From contig JAYKXP010000052.1 of the NCBI GenBank assembly GCA_037176845.1, positions 248,001-312,000 of the forward strand: a stretch of DNA of 64,000 bases, given 5' to 3'. The notes under the pieces were generated by a model. That model saw nothing but the letters and a program-made list of their open reading frames with translations. It was not told the DNA's origin and searched no databases. How positions within the stretch are numbered: the first letter of the stretch is position 1; each line of letters starts with the position of its first letter. This stretch comes from Paramarasmius palmivorus. Taxonomy: Eukaryota; Basidiomycota; Agaricomycetes; Agaricales; Marasmiaceae. Positions 47,896 to 59,590 of the stretch are shown piece by piece. The translations under genes were made by a program, and so were the position numbers.

Positions 47896-50093
47896 ATGTC
47901 CTTTTTCCAGAGATCCAATCGGCTTGCGATTGAAGGCGGAACATTCTCGTCTGTTGGAAGGGACCAGGTCAATATAACACAATGCTCACATCGCGAGGAT
48001 ACAGTCTGGACTGTTTTGGATGAGGTACGCTGCTGGGCGAATGTGACATCGATACTTTATTAACATGCACACTTTAGTACCAAAAAATTCCTGCGGGAAG
48101 AGTGTACCTCAAGCGGAAGATTGCCGAAAGTGACGTCCAAAGAAACGAAAAAGGGTGGAGAAATCTGAACGCTTGTCGAACTATCTGCGTGGCCAAGGTT
48201 AGCGGTGAAGACAAGGAAGATGAATTTTTACATGTTCAGTACAGTGGTCGCGACGCCGCCAAGGCAAGGATATCTCCTATCCAATAAATGTGCTCGCTGA
48301 CCTCTGTATCGGTGCAGGCATGCCAACTCGACTTTGATGCCTTCTCCGCGATCAAGTAAGCCGCGGATACTTCAAATATTGGACATCGTGTTCTGACAGT
48401 AATTCAGGGATACCAAGTCCCTTCAGCTATTTGGCTACAGCAACATCAATGCAATGCCTGCCCTGGTTTTTTATAATGGCGAGTCCAATTTATGATCGTA
48501 CATTCGATATCTTGTCTCAAGCCCTGGCGCTACAGCCCTTGTACCAGTATCCCATATATGGGAACGGAACAACTTCTCGCCAATGTTATATACTTATTTT
48601 TCCTACCAAGTATGTTCAGATTATATACTCCACTCCTGTTGGCATTGACCCTTCTTGTTCACAGGCAGTTGCGGTACAAGGCTTAGATCATAGAATAGTA
48701 CGTCACCCTTTATCGCTCGGTTATCCAAATTAACGCCTTCAATTGCTAGTTGTGTCGAGAACTTTGGTTTGACCCAGAATCCGGTTTCCTGTGCAAAGGG
48801 CCCTTCGTTGGGGATTCCCGCAACATCACCTACGAACTCGCTTATCTACCAACTGTTCTACCCGATCAAGGTCGTCCTTCCCTGACTCTCCAAACATACA
48901 GTGAAACCAACGTTCTTTTTGAATACCTCAATGGAATGCTCTCGATAAGCTACATCATTCGAGGCATACGCTTGTCCTATAAAGCATCCCTCGATTATCC
49001 AAATGATGAAGACGCAAAATTTATTCTATCATCTCTACCTGGCACAATTCACCACCAAAGCTCTCGGGAAATCATCGCTCAATACCCGGATTTCAGAGAG
49101 AGATGGTATTACGAGTTTCTGGAAAGGTTTTCCATCTTACCGGATGCTCTGCAAGTAAGCACGTTTACAATGGATGATGGATCCGTGAGGTGTGTCTGGA
49201 ATGGTGGCAAAGTGGATGTTTAGGCTGATTGGGATTCTAGGTTCACATTGAAACCATCGGATATAGGAAGTCTAGAGTCATTTGAGCTGTGTTGCGACTT
49301 GCGGCCCTTGGAATCATGGAGCGATTTTGGGGATTCATGGTTATCGCAGGCGCATGGTATTTTTAGCCAACTTGGGATCAGAGAGGATGAATGGGATGAA
49401 TATTGTGAGTTTCATTGTGGTTCTCTTCGAGTGAGAGTACTGATGTAATCTTGATAGGTACAATGACTGACTTTCGGCTCGATTTCGAACCTGTCAAGGA
49501 GCATGGGGCATCCCATACATGCATGGATATATCAGAGGAGACAGCAATTTACCTTTTCATCCGACCAATTCCCCGTCCATGCGACGATGAAGAACGATGG
49601 GATTCCTGGCTGAGAGGTACCAAGTATTACTGGTCGTTCGACTCTTCTGGGGTCGAAGAGATGTCGGAGCATGAACGGCTGAATCTGGGGCTTCCGGTGT
49701 TTACGACCGAGATAGAATTGTGGCATGATGGGTGGGATCGCGAAGCCTACGACATCCTTGAGATGATCTATTGTTCTCGAGGATTTGAGCCCACATCGAC
49801 GGAGCTCACTATATCCCTTGGACGTACGATCCTGCAGGTGGCAGGTAGGAGGCCGCGTTTTGAAGAATTGAACAGTAATTGTGAGTTTTCAGCACTGTCG
49901 CCTTTCAACCAAGTGCCCTGATGTCAACTTTGAAAATATAGATGGTACCAGCGAAGCCATGGACATCGACGGTCTCACTTCAACATTTTCGGCGTTCAAC
50001 GTCGACTCGGATAGCATGACTGTCGACGAAATGGTTATCCCATGCATGCCATCCAATGAACCGCATTGGGATGATGCTATGGAGATCGATTAG
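47896..50093 (+). CDS. Tandem family gene B, protein of unknown function
   Basis: Same exon plan as gene A. Starts MSFFQRSNRLAIEGGTFSSV; then KVYLKRKIAESDVQRNEKGW-like text (VYLKRKIAESDV), TICVAKVSGEDKEDEFLHV, ALVPVSHIWERNNFSP (after splicing), SLTLQTYSETNVLFEYLNGM, and the conserved HGASHTCMDISEETAIYLFI block; ends NEPHWDDAMEID. Two introns need GC-AG donors (AAG|GCAAGG near 48263 and AATG|GCGAGT near 48478) where gene A has GT. With those, the frame stays open throughout. Exon 1 and 3' flank are closest to A, the middle to C. Confidence 0.7.
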
Positions 50094-50537
50094 GCCCGGT
50101 CCAAGCATTTCTCGCCTCCCATTACTATGTGTGTTGCCCATTCTTCAGGTACAACAAGGGAAACAAGCACGAGCTACGCGGTGCTGGCTGTTGCATACTT
50201 CGCCTTCCTAGTACCTATCTTATGGATTCTTTTGATTAGTAAAGAATAGATGTATCATTTATATCCTGGAACTGATAGGCATACAGTGCGCTTCCAGATC
50301 TACATTTCGCCCACTGGTACTACTTGTCAACAACGCGAGATGCCACACGAGCACACAGCCTGAGGCACTGGTTCATGGGTGATGAGCAATCCACATCCCT
50401 TTCCGAGACCCTCTGTACGCTATAGTGAAGGGAGCATTTACGCATCCCGGGAATGTATACACTGCACGTCAGGTCAAACAGCATGAAAATGAAAGGACAA
50501 GAGCACGTTCATGAGCTGGGTTCCACATACAAGGTTT

Positions 50538-50636
50538 GCCCCCTCCTCCATGTCCGGGCTGTCCCCTCCTCCATGTCCGGGCTGTCCCCTCCTCCATGTC
50601 CGGGCTGTCCCCTCCTCCATGTCCGGGCTGTCCCCT
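50538..50636. repeat. 23-bp minisatellite, about four copies
   Basis: Unit CCCCTCCTCCATGTCCGGGC plus TGT, repeated without visible change. The matching places in units A (about 45225) and C (about 58430) carry a single degenerate version, so the expansion is private to unit B. Confidence 0.9.
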
Positions 50637-51179
50637 AGTCCTGTACTCGTTCATGTAAGGAAGCCAGAGATGGGTAGCTTGTTCCAGGTTGCTCGTGATA
50701 GCAGTGAGCGGAAGATATCCTCGAAGTGACATTCTCTCTTGACCTTGGCTTGGACTGGTGATACCGATGAATCCACTGAGTAGCAGAATGCATTCTGAAA
50801 TTCACAGCAAGTGTTCCTGATTGATGAGCTGGTCTTCCCGGTACTGAAGCTCTGCGTTGACGTAGATGATCGATGTTGATAGCTGTAAAACGCGGTGAGA
50901 CTTGTGAGGAAGTGTGATGTTCGATGGACTCACCATGGCTAGATGCCCTCAAGCTCCAGAAGCCCGCCGCGTTCTGGGGACCCCGCTACAGCCTAGAACT
51001 GGAATCGTAGTTGTGCAGAACAGAGCTGAATATCCGTGTGCGAGAACGTATCCTAGATTCCGAGTGTTTTTCGGTACCTGTAAGATCCAATGTTATAAAC
51101 GAATCTACGGGTTTCTGGAGGTAGTAGACGCACTGAGACGATTGGGTCGTGATATATCAGTGAATGTTGACGTTGAGCG

Positions 51180-51910
51180 CTGAGCCTACTACCAAGAACG
51201 TAGACAGCTGGTAGTTTCTGGATTAAGGAACAAGGTGAGTTTCGTCCTAATTATTGACGGCGAGAGACGCACCCAAAAGCACCTCTCAAAACGAACGAAT
51301 ACTTGGGAAATACCATCCTCTCAGGCGGGCAATGCACTTTGATACCCTGTCCATTTACCATGACTCCCCAATTCTCCGTTGCGACATTCCTTGGAGGTAC
51401 CCAAACGGGCTCGGTTTTGGCGGAGAAAGAAGTCGGAAAAGAGGTCCCTTTGGAATATGGAAGGCGGGTGGTCACCGGTCACTGCTAGGATTTCCATTGG
51501 TCGTTGAAAGGGAGTTGTTGAGACTGCCGGCGGAGCGGAGAATGACCCAATTCTTTCTGGATACCCGGAATGTGTTGAATGAACATAGGGCTTGTGTGTT
51601 CTGAGGCGGAAAATTATCGCCGAGGACAGATGTTATAGGGGTTTGGCCGGGGACGCGGTTCAATGGACAATTGTTGAAGCAAATACAGAGGAGAGGCGCG
51701 TGTCGGAACGGATACAAGGGAGGGGATAGTCGGGGAATGAAAGGGCGGATTTTTGAGAGCTGAGCCAGAAGTGTGTTTCAATGGATGAGGGACTGGTGTC
51801 GAACCGAATACAGACAAGAGGTGCGTGGGGATTTGGGAGAAGTTTGCGTTGATTGATGGTCGTCTTTCCAAGGGAGTTGTTGAAGCCGTTTTCGCGAGTA
51901 GTCGAGGCCG
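51180..51910 (+). pseudogene. Shattered GAL80-like sequence downstream of gene B
   Basis: Counterpart of the relic after gene A. NTRNVLNEHG-like text appears as DTRNVLNEHRACVF near 51560. Then, across frame changes, GMKGRIFE, PEVCFNG, a segment ending IWEKF (51735-51850) and GVVEAVFASS (near 51880) correspond to the end of the GAL80-like proteins (VVEAIFLSS). Stops and frameshifts throughout. Confidence 0.55.
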
Positions 51911-52940
51911 AGGATCTCCCGGAGTTCGAGCTATCCAGTGACAAATATCGTTTGTTGAATACCTTCCGCGTACGAGTTGGTTCAGGTATCACTGAGGTCG
52001 AAGCCGAAAAAAAGCGGTACATAACTAACTATAGTTTTGTGGTGCAACCCAATCAAGGTGTATACAGTATTGTCTTCATCAAGACGTTGGACGCTGTTTC
52101 CATTATCATACTAATAAAAATGCCATTCTTCATCTCCTCACATCCCCCTTCTCTACGGCTGCTCAGGCCTCAGGTATCGTCCTCATGCAAACCCCAGCCA
52201 GTTCCGAGATGGTCGACTGCTGTTCATGACAAATACGCCATTTCGTAGAAGTAGCATGATGGTATCGGGAGCTTGACCTTGTGAGCAAGTTCCGTCAATA
52301 CGCCACAGAAACACCACGCCAATAGAAACGATACATACCTCTAGCCAAGTTGCTCAACCTCGTCGTCATCTTCGTCAATTGGTTAGTGTTCCTCCAGGTA
52401 GGAGCATTACACCTGTATCATCAATGTGTCAGAGTGCCAGCGGGAGGAGGAACCTAATTAGATATTACTGACCTTGGCCACAATGTACCATTCGTCACCT
52501 TCGATAGCGATAACTGGCAAGAACAAAGTCTAAGCACAGGTTTCAACGAGTGAAAGTGCTGTCGTATGCTACCAATATCATGACATTAATATGACAGTCA
52601 TTCAACCACCCCTCTGTTGAATAGAGAACAGCTTATGAGTAACCGCAATGGGGAGGATCTGGGAGACTTCGTACCCTGGATGCTTGTATCGTATCGTTTT
52701 GAGGCTACATAGGCATGAATTTTGGGCATGTAGCACCTGAATAACAGTGTCAGAGCTCATGAGAATGAATTCGTGACGATAAACGCACCTAGGCTGTAGT
52801 ATTCCGTCACTTTGGTACTCTCCGTAGCCTGTCCTAGTCAAATAACACCCTGGTTTTATGCTTCGAAGCAGTGGTTTGCTCCTATTGGGGTTATGTCTTC
52901 CGCTGTCCACCATCAGGAAAATATGCAGCTTATGTTTATC
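51911..52940. repeat. Module Y, copy 1 (also at about 59.6-60.6 kb)
   Basis: Shares with 59590-60600 a plus-strand stretch (LPEF-LSSDK, YSIVFIKTLDAVSII) and, on the minus strand, similar exon-like text: here KHPGYEVSQILPIAV, there DPGCEFPQIFPIVV. Probably a pseudogene of a minus-strand gene. Not recognised. Confidence 0.45.
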
Positions 52941-52959
52941 CAAAGTAATGGAAATTAAT

Positions 52960-53215
52960 CCATATTCGACTTAAACTTGGGAGAAAATAAACGAAAATCA
53001 TTTTGGACTATGAGCATGAAAAGAACGTCAGATAAAAATGAACGAAAATGATATTGGCTAATGAGCGTGGAAAGAACATGAGATAAACATGAACAAAAAT
53101 GGACAAAAATGATGTTGTCTGATAAACATTGAAGGAAAATGAGATAAAAATGAATAAAAATGATATCGGCCAATGAAAATCAATGAACATGTATGATCAT
53201 GAGCTAGACTGTGCT
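52960..53215. repeat. Left arm of an imperfect inverted repeat rich in ATGAACRAAAATGA
   Basis: Degenerate repeats of ATGARCRAAAATGA-type words (GATAAAAATGAACGAAAATG, ACATGAACAAAAATGG, AAAATGAATAAAAATG) fill the block. The same words occur in reverse complement at 53505-53665 (CATTTTCGTCCATGTTCGTC, CATGTTTATCCATTT). Together they bracket the tRNA-like sequence at 53372. Confidence 0.55.
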
Positions 53216-53371
53216 GCCACTATGGGGAAGTAAAATATACACCACCAACAGGCACCAAAAAATGCACATATTGAAAGTACGCAAGTGCCTATGCACCGAA
53301 GAGTGATGAGTAAAGGGAGAAAGCCCAATGACGAGGGGTATATAGCAATGTGAAGCTTCAGAGTTTATAAC

Positions 53372-53461
53372 GGTCTGTTGGTACAGTGGTTAGCGCGTGG
53401 CACCTTTCGTGTGTCATGACTCAGACCCCGGAGGTCGCGTGTTCAATCCTGTCAGGTGCCA
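53372..53461 (+). ncRNA. tRNA-like Pol III unit (class II tRNA pseudogene or SINE head)
   Basis: A-box-like TGGTACAGTGG (53379-53389) and B-box GTGTTCAATCC (53439-53449) are in normal order and spacing. TGGCA/TGTCA can form an anticodon-type stem and GACC/GGTC a long variable arm. TTTT follows at 53468, a Pol III stop. The acceptor and T stems do not pair well, so a working tRNA is doubtful. TGGCACCT (53399-53406) and AGGTGCCA (53454-53461) form a perfect 8-bp inverted pair. Confidence 0.4.
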
Positions 53462-53504
53462 GTTGACTTTTATTTCTCGGAGAACCCTGGCCCTATGATA
53501 ATCG

Positions 53505-53665
53505 ACGCAAATGAAAGAAAATGACCAAAATCCATTAACATCCAAGGTCATTAGGTGAGGTCTGTTTTCTTTCATTATCTTGGTCAATTTCCATGTTTAT
53601 CCATTTCAGCAATTATCATGTATTTTGCTCATTTTCGTCCATGTTCGTCCATATTTATTAAGGTA
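53505..53665. repeat. Right arm of the inverted repeat around the tRNA-like unit
   Basis: Reverse-complement partner of 52960-53215, shorter and diverged. No clear target duplication outside the two arms. Confidence 0.5.
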
Positions 53666-53689
53666 CCGTTTTCCCGATGACAAAAGACA

Positions 53690-54420
53690 ATCGGGAATGT
53701 AGCGGCGAGTAAAAAAAAAGTTGCGCTGTCAAGAACACGGCAGGAGTCAGCGCCAGTATCAAGAAAGGGGTGACTGCACATACTTATGGTTTCAATATGG
53801 CTTTCACGCATGGTCATGACGAGGGTGCTCAGTGTCTTCTTCCAAAACCAGAGGTTGTTGGGTATTTGAAGTCCCAAGTAACGCTATCGCCGACCACCGT
53901 GTGCTGCGAGTTCTTCAGATACAGCCTATGTAGATCATGGGAATCAGCAATGACCAGGAACATCACAAGAGAGAACACACCTTCAGGCCCAGGCTTGAAT
54001 GAGTAGTGTACCGTTTTTCACTCTTCCATTCTCCAACCAAATCGACGCTCCCTTCCTGCCCTACCCACGTATCCCAACAGCCAAAATGCTCTAGAGCTCA
54101 ACTTCCAAACGCCGTGTCGGGCGATTATCCTTCAAAAACATCTTGACTTTGAGCGTTGACTTGGCTGTCCTTCGTTCTTCATGTACGAGAAAACGTGGGT
54201 CGGTATCCAGAAAACAGGAATGTCCGCTAAAAGAGGTACTGAAAGAAGGCCTTCTCAAGGTGCTCCGAAATCGAGAATGTCGAAGAATGCCCGGTGGTCG
54301 AAGGGGTCATCGTGGAAGAGAAGAGAAAGACGCCGGACCGGTAAACGCTCTCTCGCTTTCAAGACCATCATCGACATGCCTCACCGAACTCAAGGATATG
54401 TCTGACATTCAAAACGTACG
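53690..54420. repeat. Module X, copy 2 (uninterrupted)
   Basis: Closely related to 60640-62640. On the minus strand an exon-like text reads YSFKPGPE, then LGLQIPNNLWFWKKTLSTL; on the plus strand GCTGTCCTTCGTTCTTCATG and CGAGAATGTCGAAGAATGCC are the unoccupied forms of two sites that carry insertions in copy 3. No intact gene. Confidence 0.65.
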
Positions 54421-54689
54421 CTTTCTTTAATTTTCTTTCTCCTCCAACTGACGTCCTCTTATCAAAAGTACTTTACTACTCATCGCATTCTGCGCGGTTC
54501 CCGGTATTTTGGGTGTAGACATACTACCATTGTAAGCTTGAATTATTATTTCCCCCTCGAAATCTCGTGATAGAATTGAAAACAGACAGAGAAACATGAC
54601 AAACACGTCCAATACTTACCAGTTGACCTCCGCAATTGACGAATATCAACCAATTCTTCATACCGTGCAACTTGACCGTTCAAATGTAC

Positions 54690-55050
54690 CCTTTCGACTG
54701 GATTAGTCGGCTTCTCTGCAGCAGTCTGGGCAGCTACCACCCTCACTCAACCTCTTTCCGAGGAGCTGCTCTCATCGAAATGCGCCTTGACCGCCGTATC
54801 GACCTCCAACCCTGCTTCTGCGAACGCTAGTTCCGAAAAGTACAGCAGCCTCACATCCGAGTCCGACAACATGAGGCCTTACCACGGTTCCACCGAGCAA
54901 ATCACCAACGATCCAGCGCTGACATGGTAGCCATCTATGTGCAAACTCCCGCACACGTAGATGCTGCTCTACCAGTTCTTCAAACAAAGAAGAACCTGTT
55001 CATCGAGTGGCTGGCTGGAAGACAATTGACCCGTACAACCAAGAGAAGTA
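54690..55050 (+). pseudogene. GAL80-like oxidoreductase, N-terminal fragment (copy 5)
   Basis: Reads GLVGFSAAVWAATTLTQPLS, TAVSTSNPASANASSEKYSS, RPYHGSTEQITNDPA, then after a frameshift HVDAALPVLQTKKNLFIEW-like text (NLFIEWLAG). It ends after the first exon. Closest to copy 4, and like it follows a module X copy on the plus strand. Confidence 0.8.
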
Positions 55051-55059
55051 CAGGACTGG

Positions 55060-55822
55060 TATGTACTTCTCCTAGTTGAAGTACTAGATTCGTTTCACGC
55101 TGATACTGAGACTCGGCCTTGCTCGACTAATAAATTGTGAGTTCTAACTTTCATTTCTTTCCTCCCAGTGCTCAGTCCTCATTCGAGAATTGCCCCTCTA
55201 GGTTCTGTGCACGGTTCCTGCACGAGATTTGTCTATATATACCGAGATAAAACTAGTATCTCACAACTCCATGTCGAACCCAACAGCCAGGACATACCTC
55301 ACTCTCAGGTTCCCTTCAAAGCACCTACATCGTCTGAGAGCTACTTTATTGGCACCGAATCGTTGCTGGCATTACCTCGAATTACCGCGAGTGTTCAGCT
55401 GATGCCAATTTTACCAAGATCACCCGGTTGTATTTGATCTAGAACTGGGGGAAAGTGTGCTGGTGCTCAGGTTTCATCCTCGCTCGGATTGAACACAATC
55501 TCAAGTCCGTCTCTGGATATGACTAGGTATCTTGAACTGCTCCCTTTCCACGCTCACTGCTTGTGCAGGAATAGTACCCCTTAGCGCTCATTCGTGTATT
55601 AGCGCTCTCCGTGCTATCATCGTGAGGCGCGGGCATGCTGTATTCAAGCTGTATTCGAGCTGGATTGACATATGGTACACATGACCGCTAGGAATGATAG
55701 GGTTCTATCCGTTCCCGTGTCGTGCAGTGCGAGGGCTTCTTTGGTCCTCGTGGCCGAAGACATATACAGCTTTTTTGTGTCTCTCAGGCTTGTCATCGTA
55801 CCCTCATCATCGTTGCCTCCAC
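55060..55822. other. Spacer and upstream region of unit C
   Basis: TATATATACCG near 55234 could be a TATA element of a lost gene. From about 55590 the sequence aligns with the promoter regions of A and B (GCGCTCTCCGTGCTATCA). Confidence 0.4.
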
Positions 55823-58043
55823 ATGTCGCTCGAAGGATGTTCTCGGTTCGCTGTCAATGGCGGGAACCTGAATGCTATCACAGGGTCTCAACAGATTTAC
55901 AATGGGAGTGTAGTACAATATGTGGATAGCAAGGCGAGGATTCGGACGATTATGGACGAGGTACGTGGCTAAATGGATGTGAATTCAGTACTTTGCTAAC
56001 GTTCCGCATGTGCGTGCCTCAGTACCAAGAAATTCCGATTGGAAAAGTGTATCTCAAGCGAAAGATTGCCGAGACCTCAGTGCGAAGAAACGAAAAAGGG
56101 TGGAGAAACTTGAAAGCTTGTCGAACTATCTGCGTGGCCAAGGTTAGCGGTGAAGACAAGGAAGATGAATTTTTACATGTTCAGTACAGTGGTCACGACG
56201 CCGCCAAGGCAAGGACATCTCCTATCCAATAAATGTGCTCGCTGACCTCTGTATCGGTACAGGCATGCCAACTCGACTTTGATGCCTTCTCCGCGATCAA
56301 GTAAGTCGCGGATACTTCAAATATTGCACATCGTGTTCTGACAGTAATCCAGGGATACCAAGTCCCTTCAGCTATTTGGCTACAGCAACATCAATGCAAT
56401 GCCTGCCCTGGTGTTTTATAATGGCGAGTCCAATTTATGATCGTACATTCGATATCTTGTCTCAAGCCCTGGCGCTACAGCCCTTGTACCAGTATCCCAT
56501 ATATGGGAACGGAACAACTTCTCGCCAATGTTATATACTTATTTTTCCTACCAAGTACGTTCAGATTATATATTACACTCCTGTTGGTATTGACCCTTCT
56601 TGTTCACAGGCAGTTGCGGTACAAGGCTTAGATTATACAATAGTACGTCGCTCTAAGTATATCGCTCTGTTATCCAAAACTAACGCCTTCAATCGCTAGT
56701 CGCCTCAAGAACTTTGGTTTGACCCAGAATCCGGTTTCCTGTGCAAAGGGCCCTTAGTCCGGGATTCTAGCAACATCGACTATGAACTCGTTAATCTAAC
56801 AACTATTCTACCCGATCAAGGTCGTCCTTCCCTGACTCTCCAAACATACAGTGAAACCAACGTTCTTTTCGAATACCTCAATGGAATGCTCTCGATAAGC
56901 AACATCATTCGAGGTATCTGCTTTTTCAGTAAAGCATCCCTCGATTATCCAAATGATGAAGACGCAAAATTTATTCTATCATCTCTACCTGGCATGGTTT
57001 ACCACCGAACCCCTCTGGAGTTCATCGCTCGATACCCGGAAGAAAGAGAGATATGGTATTATGAATTTGTGGAAAGGGTTTCCATCTTACCGGAAGCTCT
57101 GCAAGGAAGCGCGTTTTCAATGGATGATGGATCCGTGAGGTGTGTCTGGGATGGTTGCAAAGTGGCGATTTAGGCTGATTGGAATTCTAGTCTCACGTTG
57201 AAACCGTCGGATATAGGAGGTCTAGAGTCGTTTGAGCTGCGTTATGACTTGCGGCCCTTGGAATCGTGGAACAATTTTGGGGATTCATGGTTATCGCAGG
57301 CGCATAGTACTTTTAGCCAACTTGGGACCGGAGAGGATGAATGGGATGAATATTGTGGGTTTCATTTTGGGTTTCTTCAAGTGAGAGTACGAATGGAATC
57401 TTGATAGGTATACTGTCACACTTTCGGCTCAATTTCGAACCTGTCAAGGAGCATGGGGCATCCCATACATGCATGGATATATCAGAGGAAACAGCAATCT
57501 ACCTTGTCATCCGACCGATTCCCCGTCCATGTGACGATGAAGAACGATGGGATTCCTGGCTGAGAGATACCAAGTATTACTGGTCGTTCGACTCTTCTGG
57601 GGTCGAAGAGATGTCGGAGCATGAACGGCTGAATCTGGGGCTTCCGGTGTTTACGACCAAGATAGAATTGTGTCATGTTAGGTGGGATCGCGACGCCTAC
57701 AATGTCCTCGAGATGATCCATTGTTCTCGAGGATTTGAGCCCACATCGACGGAGCTCACTACATCCCTTGGACGTACGATCCTGCAGGTGGCAAGTAGAA
57801 AGCCACGTTTCGAGGAATTAAATGACGATTGTGAGTTTTCAACACCGTCGCCCTTCAACCAAGTGCGCTAATGTCAACTTTGAAAATGTAGATGATACCA
57901 GCGAAGCCATGGACATCGACGGTCTCGCTTCAACATTTTCGGCGTTCAACGTCGACTCGGATAGCATGACTGTCGACGAAATGGCTATCCCATGCATGCC
58001 ATCCAATGAACCGCATTGGGATGATGCTATGGAAATCGATTAG
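55823..58043 (+). CDS. Tandem family gene C, protein of unknown function
   Basis: Starts MSLEGCSRFAVNGGNLNAIT, then VYLKRKIAETSVRRNEKGW, TICVAKVSGEDKEDEFLHV, SLTLQTYSETNVLFEYLNGM, SKASLDYPNDEDAKFILSSL and the shared HGASHTCMDISEETAIYLVI block; ends NEPHWDDAMEID. Same exons as A and B, with the GC donors seen in B. Exon 1 is the most diverged of the three; the middle introns and exons are nearly identical to B. Frames stay open. Confidence 0.7.
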
Positions 58044-58949
58044 GCCCGGTCCAAGCGTTTCTCACCTCCCTTTACTATATTGCCCACTCCTCAGGTACAA
58101 CAAAGAAAACCAAGCACGAGCTCCGCGATGCCTGCTACATACTCCTTCTTGGTACCTATGTTACGGATTCTTTTGACAAGCACAGATTATATGTATCATT
58201 CATATCTTGGCTGGTATACAATACATTCCCAAATCTACATCCAGTGCTACTATTGAACAACGCGAGACGCCCCACAAGCACACAGGTACTGGTCCATGGG
58301 CAATGCGAGCTCCTCGGTACGGTGACGCCAAAGGACTGTTGACGTATCTTAGAATTGTCAGGTCAGACAGCGTGAAAATGAAAGAACAAGGCCACGTGCA
58401 CGAGCTGGGTTCCGCATACAAGGTTCGCTCCCTCCTACCTGTCCCCTAGTCCTGTACTCGTTCATGTAAGGAAGCCAGAGATGGGTGTTCCAGGCTGCTC
58501 GCGATAGCGGTGAGCGGAGGCTATTCTCCAAACATTCTTTCTTGGGCTTGGCTTGGACTGGTGATACCGACGGCGGAGCAGCGCAGTGTGGAGTTCACAG
58601 TGAGTGTTCCTGATTAATGAGCTCAGGGGTCTGGTCGTCCCGTTACTGAAGTTCTGCATCGACGTAGACGATCGATTTTGATAGCTGTAAAACGTGGTGA
58701 GACCTTTGAGGAAGTGTGATGTTCGAGGCTAGATGCCCTCAAGCTCCAGAAGCCCGGCGCGTTCTGGGGACCCCGTTGCAGCCTAGAACTGGAATTGTAG
58801 TTGTGCAGAACAGAGCCAGTGAATATCGTGTGTGAGAGCGTACCATAGATTTTGCCAGTGAGTGTTGTTGGTGGACATACGGAAACGATGAATCGGGTCG
58901 TAATATATCAGTCAACGTTGAGCGCTGAGCCCACTATCAAGGACGTAGA

Positions 58950-59590
58950 CAGCTGACAGTGTCTGAATTAAAGAACAAGGTGAGTTTCGTCCTAATTATT
59001 AACGGCGAAAGACGCACCCAAAAGCACCTAGTTGACGACTGGGAAACATCATCGATGCATCATCCTTTCAGCGGACAATGCACTTTCATACCCTCTCCAT
59101 TTACCATCCCAATTCTCTATTTCCTATGTCGTTGTGGCTATAGGCTGTTCGATGTTTTTGGACCCAGACGTTTGGCTGAGAAAAAGGACGAAACAGAGAC
59201 CCCTTTGGGATACGGAAGGCGGGTGGGCACCGCTAGGATTGCCATTGCTCGTGAAGGTCGTTATGACCCAATTTTTTCCGAACACCCGGGATGTGCTCAA
59301 TGAACATAGGCGGAAAATTACCGCGGAGGGTTCGGCCGGGGAAGTAGTTCAATGGACGAGGGATTATCGATTAGTGTCGGAGCGACTACGGACGAGAGGC
59401 GCATTTCGGAACAGATGAAGGGTCGGGTTTTTCGGAGCGTTCAGAGGCGTTCAGTCGGAGATGTGGTTCGAGGGACAAGAGAGGCCCGGGTACGTGGGGA
59501 ATTGGGAAAATTGCATTGATGATGTGTTGCTCTTCAAGGGAGTTGTTGAAGCCATTCTCGCAAGTAATCAAGGAGGATCAATCTTCCAGA
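58950..59590 (+). pseudogene. Shattered GAL80-like sequence downstream of gene C
   Basis: NTRDVLNEHRRKITAEGS near 59290 and GVVEAILASNQGG near 59540 are the clearest matches to RNVLTEHG and VVEAIF. More decayed than the A and B versions. Confidence 0.45.

Noticed and set aside
53372..53461. Functional tRNA
   Set aside because: A and B boxes are good, but the 7-bp acceptor and 5-bp T stem do not pair; annotated only as tRNA-like.
52960..53665. CRISPR-like array
   Set aside because: The repeats are degenerate, irregularly spaced and lack uniform spacers, and the organism is a eukaryote.
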